This document shows positions 8,158 to 18,714 of a stretch of DNA of 64,000 nucleotides, piece after piece. The position numbers and the translations under genes were made by a program. The notes below the pieces were generated by a model, which was not told where the DNA came from, made no database searches, and saw nothing but the letters and a program-made list of their open reading frames with translations. Where the stretch lies: positions 60,056,957 to 60,120,956 of the forward strand of contig CM055096.1 in NCBI GenBank assembly GCA_029204225.1. Direction: 5' to 3'. Numbering within the stretch: position 1 is the first letter of the stretch; the number at the start of each line of letters is the position of its first letter. The stretch is from Diphasiastrum complanatum (Eukaryota > Streptophyta > Lycopodiopsida > Lycopodiales > Lycopodiaceae).

Positions 8158-10880
8158 ACAATTGTATTCAAAACGCACCCAAAGCCAGTTTTACTGATTT
8201 TACAACCACAGGCACGAATTGAAGGACTTCTTCAATTCAATCCATCAGTAATCCTCACGGATTTGTGCCATCAACTGATCCGCAATCTGAGCGAGACAGA
8301 GGAAGGACATATTTCTGCCACTGTCCGGAATCAAGAGATTATTATTACAGAAGGATTTTACTGTCGTGTCTTAGGTTTGCCTATGGATGGCAGTATGCAT
8401 GTTACAAAGCCAGACTTCATCACTGAGAGTGGAGTGTTTCAAGATGAAGCTTATATTGAGAAACGAGGATATAAACTCTCTTATATCAGAGACCTCAATC
8501 TCAAAATCTTCGTTTGATTTGCTCGTGCTTCTATATTCTTACCGAAGCAAGAGTACACCATTTCTAATACGAATATGGGATACCTGCTGAGAGCCCTGAA
8601 CGGAGAACCCATTGCTTGAAAGTCTCCAGGAAGCTTGGCTTGAAGTATGATTCTCTCCGAACAGACCTAATCCAGAAAAATGCAGAGCTGGAGGAAATCA
8701 AGGCTGAGCTATCACATAAGAGCGTAGCCCTTGAAGAAGCAAAAGGAAGATATGATGCTATGCTGGAAGTATTGGAAGTAATTCAAGAGCAGTCCAATAC
8801 TTTTGAAAATGAAAACTCATTGCTCAAGCAGTAGATTCAGACCTTGCAAGCTTCTTTGTAGGAAGAACGACATGTGCGAGATATTTTACAGAGTAGTAAC
8901 GAGGATCTGAGAGACAAACTCAACAATGCTATTACCAACAAGGAGAGTGCCGAAGCAAACCAAAGACAGCTCCAGGACTCTGTTGCCCAACTGCAGAATT
9001 CTGCAGATATGTTGAGCAAAGACAACCAAATATATAAGAGCTAGGCCGAAGAGGCAATTTTATGACGGATAAGCACCGAAGTCACATTGGCAGCCTGTGT
9101 ACCTCATGGGAGATACATGATCGACCCAACAGCTTGGAAAGGTATCCAAGAAAGGATGATCCAAACCTTCCAGCTGCAATATCTGCAACCCCAGATGGTT
9201 GCATACAAAAAATTGAAAGAAGAACTAGAAGAGGCTAAGTTCCAATCAATCCAAATCCATAATTTTGAAGAGGAAGATCCAGCCCAGCGCTAGGATCAGT
9301 CTACGCAGACGAATGAGCCAGTCAAAGCTATGTCATAGAAGGCCGTCCAGACAAACATTATTTTCAAACAAATTCAGAAAGATCAAGAGGTGTAGATTGA
9401 CCCAGAGGATGATGAGAAGCCAATAGCAATCAGAGACATAGCCGCTGCAGACCAACCAACAACGCTAGCAATTATTCCGTAGTAGCGTCACACAATGGAG
9501 CTATTGAGAGGAAGAACAAGGTAGTGTATTCACTACTAAAGACAGAATTTCAGACATTCCAACAAGAACTAACATTTTTTCTTCCACCGTTTTGTAGTCC
9601 ATAACTATAGTGGAAAATGGATTACCTTCTTTTACCTAAACTTTTTGGTTATACAAAAAGAACAATGGGAAAGCCCTTGGACTTTTTCTAACCTAAATTC
9701 TTTTTGGGCCAAACTAACAGTGCACCAAAAAGTTGTCATTAGAGGAGTTCTAAATCCCAAAAAGACCCTTTGTAAAGATTCTTTTTATATTTTTTTCTCA
9801 AATTTTTCTTACACATGGACCAATCAAAACACTCAAATTTGAAATCTACGTAACGTAACTTTTTGAGTCCAAATTTTGATTCCATACTAAAAATGGCATA
9901 GCTTTTTAGTGGTAAGTCCAAATTTAGCGGAGTTTGGTGCATTAGAAAGCGCTCAACAAGGGCTTTCCAATGATATCTTAGACGACATACTTTTGAGCTA
10001 TGATTAAAAAGTTATGGCAAGTCAAAAGTATTAGTGTTATAATATTTTAATATTAAAAAAGGCATCTTGCACGAATTCTTAAAGGGTCTTTTTGGAACTC
10101 AAAACTCCTCTAATGGCTTGCTCTTGCCATTGTTCAGAATAAGTTCAATTTGCAAACTAACTATTTCCATGTTGTTATAGGATCTATGTATATATATATA
10201 TTTTAGAATATCTAAAAACATTTGAGAACAATATTTTTCCAGCTTTGGATGAGTATCGAAATAATATAGATTCAATTAACATTTTTGATGTTAAAGAAGT
10301 TGTCCCTAGCCCTAATTCCATTCCTTCTAGAATGTCCAATCAGCTGTTATTCCTTGATTTGTGGGAAATCTACACAGATTGGGAAGCTAACTATTCTTAT
10401 TATTTGGAGGAAGCCAAAACAAATAATATACTTTGCTCCACTAATTCCGATAATTAGACCATACCATACTGACAATTATGTAAATATTGGTTCTCTTATT
10501 TCATATGCCCTTCTGTCCATTCAACAACTGTACATTAAAGGAAAATTCCCAGAATATACATATGCTAACTATCTCTTCTACTGAGATGTCTGAAATCTTG
10601 TCCGAGGATAGTTGGTACACTCATCTTGAGAATAATACATTGATCGATAACCCCCTTGCACCATTGAGAAATTAAGGATTGGGAGGTTATCCTAGTCTAT
10701 TATTCCAGGAAGACTACAATCATAATAATAATTATTACCTTGATACAAAAGGGATGACCTTAGAGCAAGTCAATGAAGAAAACGAAGCCCGAGCAAAGGC
10801 TATTTTCCATAGAAAGCCGGCCAATAGGAAGCGACATAGAAGAATGTAAGCAAATTGTTTGCGAGCTGCTGCACAGTTGG
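8155..10880 (+). pseudogene. Gypsy-1 third ORF, coiled-coil protein of unknown function, broken
   Basis: After the integrase stop a new coding region begins at 8155 (120 codons), with G-F-Y-C-R-V-L-G-L-P as its most distinctive string. From about 8620 to 9290, in several frames, comes a strongly heptad-like Leu/Glu/Lys region (A-E-L-E-E-I-K-A-E-L), so a long coiled coil. Acidic and polar sequence follows, then the MITE-like insertion (9737-10115), then fragments at 10245-10860 ending in a basic tail just before the polypurine tract. The position between integrase and 3' LTR is that of env or additional ORFs in plant Gypsy elements. No envelope features are visible. At least ten stops or shifts break it. 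Confidence 0.5.
9737..10115 (-). mobile_element. MITE-like element, copy 1 (terminal inverted repeats)
   Basis: The ends form imperfect inverted repeats of about 40 bp: the left end begins CATTAGAGGAGTT and continues with CAAAAAGACCCTTT; the right end is its reverse complement with changes and closes AACTCCTCTAATG. The 379-bp body has no coding capacity and matches 56186-56531 in reverse orientation along its length. A flanking target duplication could not be decided (a TA dinucleotide inside the ends is one option). It interrupts the third ORF of Gypsy-1. A non-autonomous DNA transposon is the best reading. Confidence 0.7.
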
Positions 10881-10891
10881 GGAAGGGGATA
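10877..10891 (+). other. polypurine tract of Gypsy-1
   Basis: TTGGGGAAGGGGATA lies immediately before a TG that can start the 3' LTR. It follows the basic C-terminal end of the third ORF, where a polypurine tract is expected for plus-strand priming. Confidence 0.5.
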
Positions 10892-11399
10892 TGTGGAGCG
10901 TCATGATCTCACATTATCCAAAATTATTGTTTATACTGTAAAAATTTTTAATTTTTATACAGGTAAATGTGCTATAGTGCCTAAATTCATGTAAAGGTCT
11001 ATTTACACTTTGTAAATTCATATTTAGGTTAGAACTCGTAATGTTTTGTGCAACGTTCTATAGAGACGCGGTAGCGGATCCCAACTGACATCCTAACGGT
11101 TGGTAAAGGACATTGAGGCTGGTGATCGTTCCTATAAGGTCGACACTTCGTGCCATTGTACTTACGCATTTGCATAGATCTGAGTATCAATAGAGAGAGA
11201 AGAGCCAGTTTCTATACCTTGAGCATTTTTTCTCTCTGCCATCTTTTACAGCATTACTTCTTATCAATTGAGCGAATACACTCTGTATAATCTGTAAATG
11301 TTTGTGATACTGCTCTGTCTGCGTCACACATATTTCTCATGTTTTACTGAATTTCAGTCACTCTAACGTGGATTTTCAGGCATCACCAGCGAGCAACAA
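10892..11399 (+). repeat. probable 3' LTR of Gypsy-1
   Basis: The segment starts with TGTGGAGCG after a polypurine tract and can end with GAGCAACA at about 11398. It is non-coding and of ordinary LTR size (about 0.5 kb). No second copy was found, so the boundaries rest on the polypurine tract and the TG..CA rule only. Confidence 0.4.
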
Positions 11400-11929
11400 T
11401 TCTAACTAATGTGTGTAGGGAATTAGCTGAAGTTGTTAAGCATAACCTTAAGCAAAACTTCTTTCAATTCTGAATGAGCTATGTGTTCAGATAATGAACT
11501 TGTTTGATGCACTGTTCTGTTTGCTTTCTGTGACAAGAACTAATCCTTTGTGTTCGATTAAGAGAAATCTTTAGCCAATACGATTCTGTTTGATGAATCT
11601 ATTTGCTAGTTGCTGTCTGATCTGATTGCTTACTACCATCTGAAGAGCCTGAAAGATAAAGTAATCTTTATAATCACAGACCTTGACCAAATCGTTTCTC
11701 CATTGGTATTCTTGGATGTCAATTTATCCAAATATCTTTGGATAACCAGATATGTCGCTGTAGTACTCACTATGAATATTACACAATCCAGTCCATTTAC
11801 TATCTTACATACAGTAATCATACAAAAGATGAGATTATTATCTCTCTTGGGGAAAGATCAAACCTTTTATACTACTTAATTCATTGATTTTGTAGAAATC
11901 TAGAACGACTAGGCCACCACAAACATTGT
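11400..11929. other. non-coding spacer, nothing recognised
   Basis: AT-rich sequence between the Gypsy-1 LTR and the Copia fragment. Overlapping 62- and 89-codon frames on opposite strands carry no motif. Confidence 0.5.
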
Positions 11930-13409
11930 TCGATGAGGAATGTGTTGATTCTCTGAACTCAAGCTCTGGCAGACTGTTTCAAGCCGTAGAGTGTTTTATG
12001 GAGTTTACAGACATGATTCTTAATACCTTCCAGAACGTATCCTTCGGGCTGAATCATGTAGATGTCTTCTTGTATAACTCCATTTAGATAAGCTGTTTGC
12101 ACATCAAGTTGATGCACTTCGAGGTCGGCAGCTGCAGCATATGACAGGAGGGCTCGGATCGATGAATGCTTGACTACTGGATTGAAAGTCTCACTGTAAT
12201 CAATGTTGGAAATCTGAGTGAATTCTCATGCTACTAGTCTTGCCTTCCTTCGATCAATTGATCCATTGGCACTGTATTTGATCTTGAAGATCCATTTGCA
12301 ATCAATGATATTGCAGCCTATAGGAGCTTCGACTAGTGACCATGTCTGATTCTTGATCAGAGAGGAATACTCTTTGTCCATAGTTTCTCTCCAGAGATCA
12401 GAGTCTGGTTGGTTGAGTGCCTCTTCCACTATTGTCAGTTCCTATATCAAGAGACATGCAGACTCAGGAGTATACCTTGTGGACTGTGTATGCACTTGGC
12501 TTGATCTTCTGGGAGGAATCGACTGATGAACCACTCTTGGGACTTGTTGCTGGGTAGCAGCAACGTATTCGTCTAATTCGTTGTCAAATAGTGGGTTGAC
12601 AATGGACACACTTGAGTCTGAAGCTCTGATTGTCATGTCAATGGCAGGTGATGAAGGTTCTCCTAAAACAATATCCTTGCCTTTGATGATGGCAAACTGA
12701 TCATCAATAAAGACTGTATTTTGGCTGTACAAGACTTGCTAGATATCGGGATCATACAGCTTGTATGTGTTATCAGATGAAGTATATCCAATCAGGATGG
12801 TCTTGAGACCTTGGAAGTCAAATTTCTTCCTCGTGTCTTTTGGGATCTGCACGTAGGCAATGCATCCGAACACTCTTAGGTTCTTCACAGAAGGCTTAGA
12901 GCCCGCCCACACCTCATGGGGTGTCTTGCTTAAGAAGACCTTGGTCGAACATCTGTTCTAGATGTAAGCTGCAGTGGAGACAACTTCCACCCATAAACTC
13001 TTGGGCAGCGATGTATGCGCTAACATACATTTGGCTGATTCAACCAGAGTATGGTTTTTCCTCTCAACTAAGCTATTCGACTGAGGACTATAAGGAGTGA
13101 TGAATTGCTGCTCAATGCCTTGGCTTTGGTAGTACTCTTTAAACTTGGTAGAGATGTACTCTCCACCATTGTCTGATGTTAAGGCCTTGATCGTTCATCC
13201 AGTATCTTTTTTTGCATGCTCCTTGAAGATTTTAAAGCAATTGAAAACTTTTGATTTCTTCTTGATGAAGTACGCCATAGTCCTTTTGGAGAATTCATCA
13301 ATAAAAGCTATAAAATACTTTGCATCCTTCAACAAAGGTTTTTTTATCGGGCCACAAATGTCTGAATGTACAATGTCTAACAATCCTCTAGCAGTATGCT
13401 GATGGCTTG
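11930..13409 (-). pseudogene. Copia pol fragment: integrase core to first half of RT
   Basis: Reading leftward from 13409: a degenerate C-x-H-like end of GAG-pre-integrase, then LLDIVHSDICGPI (first catalytic Asp of integrase) with F-I-D-E-F-S-K-R following, the GVFGCIAYVQIP block, the linker with F-I-D-D at 12442-12732, then the RT start at 12226-12429 (W-K/R-E-T-M, CKWIFKIK, KARLVA). Beyond this the LEVHQLDVQTAYLNG block and the L-Y-G-L-K-Q block are readable to about 11930. The YVDD half of RT and RNase H are missing. Stops break it. Its 5' half was cut off where Gypsy-2 begins at 13410. Confidence 0.8.
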
Positions 13410-14118
13410 TGTAGTGGGTTTCTTTCCTGGCCTAACTCTTTCTCTCTCTCCCTTCTCTCTCACAAAAAATATAATAACATGCAATCCCAATAACAATCAG
13501 ATCCAACAATTAGCAAATCCAAAGAAAGCATGAGAGATGGAGGAAAAGTGATAGAGAGCAAGGACATTCATCAATCATTTTTGAAGAGAACCAATCTGCT
13601 TTATTGAAATGAGAAAATGAACATGAGGAGCAACTTGAGTTGGTCCCTTTTTATAGTAGAGAGGAGGACCCTGGCCTCTGAATCCTATTGGTCCATTCTT
13701 ACCTCCCTAATTATTCAAATTTAAAAAAGAGCGGGAACCATCCAATTTGGAGGGAAACCCAACTTTATTCACTAACTTGACATTTAGGCCCTGCGACATT
13801 AAAAGTCCCGCAAAAAGGCCGAAAGTCCTTCTATTGACTTTTAACTATTCAAATAAATATGTGATCATCGGGTTGGACTTACACACGCAGGGTGCCAAAT
13901 CCCTCTCACTTATTAACTAGGATTAGGGTTGCCTTTGGATCCGCAAACCCTTCAATAGTATCTCCCACCAAAATTGGTGGCGGTCCCACAACACCTATGA
14001 GATGCAGTTATTGGGGACTTTTATTGGCTTCGCACCGAATCTTTATTAAATGGTACTGCACCTTCTCCATAAAGTCGAGGCGTGTAGTATTAAAGTCTAA
14101 ATTGTGTGGCAGAAAACA
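13410..14118 (-). repeat. 3' LTR of Gypsy-2 (left)
   Basis: It starts TGTAGTGGG, matches 21507-22000 over its first part, and can end at AGAAAACA (14118), directly beside a G-rich polypurine-like tract (on the minus strand GGGGCCCATCAT). Relative to the right copy it lacks about 0.2 kb after CCTGGCCTA. Bases after about 13697 have no counterpart in the right copy because that one is truncated. Confidence 0.6.
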
Positions 14119-14151
14119 ATGATGGGCCCCGGCAATCCACTTTGAAGTTGT

Positions 14152-14893
14152 CTATGGTGTGAAGTGTGATTCCCAGGAGCCTCCCATCATTGCTGCACAA
14201 AAGTATAAATGTGCAACCGACAATTGATCTTTGATATTCTTTGAGGCCATTGGCTTATTTGGATCGAATGCCAAAGGAGGGAGACAATCCTCCCATTTGG
14301 TTGCCACTGATGCCAACAGAGTTAGATCTTTTGGAAATAGTGTCGATTGTCGCACCATTAGATCTGGAGAGTGGACATACTCTTGTAAAGCCCGGTGGAA
14401 GTCCACTGAAATTGTCCAACTGTAGGACTGATGGATGATTGGCTGATTGGGCCGTATGGATGGTGATTTTGTCTATAGCCAATCCCAAATCTTTCCATTT
14501 ATTCCTTCTCGGCATCGGCACATAATAAGGGTCGACCCGCAATTGACGAGGACTGGCGACGTAACTCCTGATTGATTCTAGAGTTTTCTCAAAAACTGTA
14601 ATTCTCCATGTCGGCTGCTCTCCCAATGTAGGTATTTTGTCCAACTCTTTGTCGGCCTCTATTTCGGCTGCAAGGGCGGCCTCAGTGACGCGCACCTTGT
14701 GTGTTGCTCCCTGAAAAGTAATATAAAATTTGGATTTCTCTTCCTTCCACGTACTGAAGGCAAGAGTGATGAAATCCATGTTGATTCTTCCATAAAAGTC
14801 TCTCTCATGAATACCCATTGCAGTAAGCAAAGGCTCCGCAAGGGTCATCCACTGAGTGACCATGCTTGTGCTAGGAAGGATCATGATGTCCAT
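14152..14893 (-). CDS. Gypsy-2 third ORF, unknown product, one frameshift
   Basis: A 212-codon minus-strand frame (14893 to 14255) continues in a second frame (14406 to 14152), so one shift separates two parts of what was a protein of roughly 240 residues. The sequence has a globular composition with W-M-T-L-A-E-P and a Pro/Arg-rich D-P-Y-Y-V-P-M-P-R-R segment. I recognise no enzyme motif, signal peptide or membrane segment. It lies directly upstream of the polypurine tract and 3' LTR, the place of additional ORFs in plant Gypsy elements. Gypsy-1 has an ORF at the same relative place but without obvious similarity. Confidence 0.5.
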
Positions 14894-15763
14894 TGCAGAT
14901 GGGACATCACGATGGATAGTATAACACGGAGACTAGGAAATATCAGTAGAAGACATGATGATCAGAATTGCAAAGTAAAATGCGCGAATGTATATCATAA
15001 ATCAGTTCAGGAAATTTGAAAGCCTTTGGTCTCGGTAAAAATTCGCAAGAGCTTCACTAGCACAAGTGAGGAATGAATCGAATTCAGTTACCTTATAGGT
15101 GAATTTGGTGGGTCCAGTACACTGAATACTAGTTTGGCTGACCAGTTCTGAACAAAAATTTGCAAGCATGTACAGTACTGTGAAATTAGGCTATAAAAAT
15201 CTCGACAAAGGTTTCTGGGAATCTGAACCTATCAGGAGAATGTTTTTCAGGGCTGGTGAAGGACGAACCTTCGCCCAAGTATTGTCATAAATGCATTTTT
15301 TCACAATCTGAACCTATGGACAATCTAATTTTGACATTTTAAGATCATCTAGCAGGTCAACGAAGGTTCATAATGAGGTTAAGGTGCTCGGCGAAGGTTC
15401 CTAAAATGGCATATTACTGATCCTTTGCCTGACTCAAAAATTGGATTTTTCTTGGACATGAACCTTCGCCCAACTCAAATTAGATAAATCTGAAGTGGAT
15501 GTATAGTCTGAGAGCTCAACGAAGGTTTTTGATACTATATAGGCCAAATCTGACCAAAACAGTAATTTTCTAAGTCATTTTTCATCAATAAATACCGTTC
15601 TTCTTTTTTTTCATGCTGATGACTTTCTGACTTTTGCTCATTAGTCTTTTCTCAATTTTTCTTTTCGTCTTTTTTTTTTTAACTGTCTTTTTCTAAAAAT
15701 TCAGCAATTTAAATAATGAAAACAAAAAATTGAAAAACGAATAAAATTAAAAAACCATTGAGA
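14894..15763. other. Gypsy-2 untranslated stretch with GGCGAAGGTT motifs
   Basis: No coding sequence was recognised between the integrase stop and the third ORF. From about 15240 to 15560 a decamer-like motif, (G)GCGAAGGTTC or its reverse complement GAACCTTCGCC, recurs about five times in both orientations. The same motif recurs in the 5' leader of the element at 20520-21190. Confidence 0.5.
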
Positions 15764-15904
15764 TCAGACTTGCTGAACTAGCAGAGCAGGCTGCCAAAAC
15801 TTGCGTAATCGACTGCCATTCACCGGAGTATCAAATCGTTTTCCATCCAAGTGCTCAAGAAGTATTGCGCCATAGTTCAGGATTTCCTTCACTTTATACG
15901 GACC
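15764..15904 (-). pseudogene. Gypsy-2 integrase C-terminal end
   Basis: Read from 15904 leftward the frame gives GPYKVKEILNYGAILLEHL, then G-K-R-F and PVNGSRLRKFW, ending in a stop at 15764-15766. G-P-Y/F-K-V-x-E, G-A-x-x-L and P-V-N-G-x-x-L-K/R are the ending of integrases in plant Gypsy elements. Upstream (to the right) the frame meets a stop and the match ends, where the Copia sequence begins. Only about 46 residues survive. Confidence 0.75.
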
Positions 15905-16127
15905 TTCTGAAGAAACAAAATGTTTCTAGCTACAAAGCCTTGCTAGCTTTTAGCCCTCGGCCCGACAAAGATGTTTGTGAACATGAAAGTCAGGAGACAC
16001 GAAGCACGAAAGGTTTCGCGAAAATGAAAGTCAAAGAAGACGATCAAGAACAGTTCGAATCGCAAGAGAATCATGGTTGTCACAACTGCTCGCGATTTCT
16101 TCTTCTTCTTCGACCGATTATCTTCAG

Positions 16128-16168
16128 TGGTATCAGAGCATATCACACTCTTCAGTGGTATCAGAGCC
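16128..16168 (+). other. duplicated primer-binding site for initiator-Met tRNA
   Basis: TGGTATCAGAGC occurs twice, at 16128-16139 and 16156-16167, each preceded by CTTCAG. This 12-mer is complementary to the 3' end of plant initiator tRNA-Met and is the usual PBS of plant Copia elements. The 28-bp spacing is a direct duplication of the LTR/PBS junction. Only one is expected. Confidence 0.8.
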
Positions 16169-16271
16169 TACCTTATCTTATCATAATCTGACATAGCCAA
16201 GAAGCTAGCAGATCCAGGAGGCCAAGCATCTAGACAAACACCCATCAACAAGACAACAGACTCAAGAAGCA

Positions 16272-17119
16272 ATGGCTTCAATCAGCAGCATGCAGAGCAA
16301 GATCTGCACAATACTTGATTCTTCAGGATCTAAACATTCTAGCCTGGAAAGTTAAGACATCCTTGATACTCAAGGGCGAAGGACTCTTCCCCTGGGTGGA
16401 TGGCACAAAAGAAATGTCTACGACAACAGGCAAGGAGCTACGCGAGTGGAGGGAGAAAAATGACAAGGCAGTAGCCTTGCTACCATCTTCCATCGAAGAT
16501 AGTCTCACACTTGACCTAGTTACACTCTCCAAAGCTAAGGAGATGTGGGATGCATTACTCACCAGATTTCAGACGACCCCTCACTTCTTTCATAAGAAAG
16601 ATGAAGGATCTATTTTTGTCACTACATAACTCTGGAGAAGAGAACACTATGTTAGATGAGAAGCAGCTCACGTACTTGTTGAGAGCCTTACCCAGATCAT
16701 TCCAGACGACGAGAACCCTGCTCACGAAAGATCCTACCATGAATCTCGAAAAGGCGATTGTCGAGATTCAAGAGGAAGTTGAGGCCAGAGAACATCTTGA
16801 TCACAAAGATGGTTCTGACCAGGCCCTCTACGACAACAAAGAAAAATCCAAGAAGCAATCCAAGCCTAAGAGGGAGTCGAATCAGAGGCAGGATCGTGAC
16901 CAGCAAGCAAAGGGGGCCAGCAAGAGCAACTGGAAGAGCAAAGGGAGGTCGAAACAACAAGGTGCAGACAAGAAGACTTGCGTGAGATGCAGAAGAGATG
17001 GGCATACAATAGATACATGCTGGCTCAATCCCAAGATTGAGTGTATCCACTGCCATGAGAAAGGTCACGCAACCATGGATTGCCGCCGAGACCTGAGAAA
17101 CAAATCAGCACAGAACTGA
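16272..17119 (+). pseudogene. Copia gag with two CCHC zinc knuckles
   Basis: A start at 16272 leads into a frame broken after about 30 codons. The body continues at 16315-16629 (W-K-V-K-T-S-L, then a W-D-A-L block) and at 16550-17119 in another frame (Y-L-L-R-A-L-P, then a Lys/Arg/Gln-rich basic region). The end has CVRCRRDGHTIDTC and CIHCHEKGHATMDC, two C-x2-C-x4-H-x4-C knuckles that bind RNA in the particle. At least two frameshifts make it non-functional. Confidence 0.75.
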
Positions 17120-17249
17120 CAGGAGAACAACAATAGTTCATCCTATGTCGAGGAGCCCAAGAGCTTGAAGATGGGCGAAGAAAGAACAAACAGAAATTGT
17201 TCGACTGCCTACATCTGTGAAAACGTGTGTGCAGCATCAACATCTGACA

Positions 17250-18066
17250 CAATGAGGTGATTCTAGACTCAGGAGCCACCTCACACTTTGTAAAATCAAG
17301 ACGAATTATGTTTAATTTCAGAAGTGCAGATCCTTCAAGATTTATAGTTCTTGGAGATGGATCTAGACATAAAGTGAACGGTATTGGTTCACTATGGCTC
17401 AACACAAACGACAAAGACAGATGACTCGAAGATGTTCTATTCGTGCCTACTCTGCAACAAGACTTGCTCTCTGTAGCAAGAATAGCAGATGCAGGGATGC
17501 GTGTGACGTTTTCTGATGAAGCATGCAATGTGATTGATGCTAGTACCAGTACTTTGATCTCTCAAGGTAGAAGGAAAGGGAACCTATATCATCTGAAGGT
17601 ACGCCTACCTACAGATCAGGTGCATCAGACTCATGACGACTCACCAGACACTCTATGGCACAGAAGACTCTGCCACATGAGCTCAATGGCACTCTACCAG
17701 GCAAGCCATCATGGAGCGATAATAGAGGCCAGCATCTCGAATACAACCAGTTTGACCACCTGTGATACATGTTTGAAAGACAAGATGTCGCACACTCCAT
17801 TCATCAAAGACTCCTACAGAACGACAAAGATTCTGGAGCTAGTGCATTCTGACATCTGCAGACCATTCAACGTGATCTCAGTAGGAGGTTCAAAGTATTA
17901 TATAACCTTCGTTGATGATTATAGCAAATTTTTCAGAGTGTATTTTATTCAGAATAAATCTGAAACACTTGATAAATTCACAGAATATGTGAATTGGGCT
18001 GAGAGATGTACAGGCAGCAAAGTGAAGCAGATCAGAACCCATGGACGTCCGAATAGAACTCGGTAA
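17250..18066 (+). pseudogene. Copia protease, GAG-pre-integrase and start of integrase
   Basis: The protease block reads VILDSGATSHFV near 17260-17295. It is followed by the V-L-F-V-P-T-L block and, in the 207-codon frame at 17443-18066, LLSVARI, LWHRRLCHMS (GAG-pre-integrase), C-D-T-C, LVHSDICRPF (first integrase Asp) and F-V-D-D-Y-S. The match ends at K-V-K-Q-I-R-T near 18040. A stop inside the protease (about 17421) and the truncation make it a pseudogene. Confidence 0.8.
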
Positions 18067-18702
18067 ACATTTGGCGCTTCTGGTAAGTCCATTACTATGA
18101 AAGTAATGACGAACTATACTCCCACAATTCTAATAGGTATATCTTCAACCATTCCTTGTAGACGAACTATGGTTTGATCAGCTAGCTTAATAGCAAAAGT
18201 AGCAGGCTTGATCTTTGTAAGGCCCCATTTTGCACATAGCTTTGTAGAAATCAGGTTAACTCCTGAACCGCCATCTATCATAGCTGCTTCCTTAGGAATG
18301 ATGTATCGGCAGAGTGATATTCTTTTGATCACTTTTCCAAGCGGCTCCAACATGGAGTACTTCGTTAGATTCTTCAAATCCAGCACAAAAAAGTGGCTCC
18401 TGATGGACTTCTGGTTCGACTTGAGCTAACTTTTGCACTAAGACTTCTTTTGCTTTTGGCACCAACTTGAGGAACTCTCCCAATGAAATATTGATCTTGC
18501 TAGACAAAATATTCATGAGCGGTTCTGTTTGCGGTGCTTCCAATTCAGTCATCTTGAGGGGTTCTTCATGATGATGCAACTGGTCATTCATATCCGTACG
18601 TGAATTTTTTGGTGGCTGCAATGGTGAAGAACGAACTTCTGTTGTTGTTTTAGCAGCTTCAATCTCCTCTTCTTCTTGCAGATGTTTAATCCACTGTCTC
18701 AT
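18045..18702 (-). pseudogene. Gypsy-2 retropepsin
   Basis: Reading leftward from 18386, AAMIDGGSGVNLI is the retropepsin active-site block (D-G-G-S-x-x-N-L-I). It is followed by L-A-D-Q-T-I-V-R-L-Q-G, I-P-I-R-I-V-G-V and, in a shifted frame, V-L-F-G-R-P-W at about 18045-18065. The preceding 136-codon frame (18702-18292) carries a Gln/Glu-rich linker and the L-G-E-F-L-K-L-V-P segment that precedes the protease in these elements. The domain is cut where Copia sequence begins. Confidence 0.75.
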
Positions 18703-18714
18703 ATCATGATATCT

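Larger units (their letters stand above)
5440..11399 (+). mobile_element. degenerate Gypsy (Ty3) element 'Gypsy-1' without reverse transcriptase
   Basis: Gag C-terminus, two retropepsin domains, integrase (zinc-binding, core and C-terminal parts), a long third ORF, a polypurine tract and a probable 3' LTR follow in + strand order. All frames contain stops or shifts. Between the second protease (ends about 6860) and the integrase zinc-binding region (starts about 7020) only about 160 bp remain, where RT and RNase H (over 1.5 kb) should be. A MITE-like element sits in the third ORF. The 5' boundary is uncertain. Confidence 0.75.
15910..18045 (+). mobile_element. 5' part of a Copia element filling the Gypsy-2 pol gap
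   Basis: The order is an LTR remnant (to about 16127), PBS, gag, zinc knuckles, protease, GAG-pre-integrase and the start of integrase, all on the + strand. It stops abruptly after K-V-K-Q-I-R-T, where the integrase second-Asp block should follow. The next bases are the reverse complement of the Gypsy-2 protease block FGRPW. RT, RNase H and the 3' LTR are absent. The left end abuts the Gypsy-2 integrase tail. It is either a truncated insertion or filler captured during repair. Confidence 0.7.

Noticed and set aside
14699-15019. 106-codon + strand frame opposite the Gypsy-2 third ORF
   Set aside because: It is a shadow of the minus-strand ORF and has no domain.
16128-16168. tRNA-like sequence TGGTATCAGAGC here and at each Copia LTR junction
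   Set aside because: It is the complement of the initiator-Met tRNA 3' end used for priming; no cloverleaf tRNA gene surrounds it.
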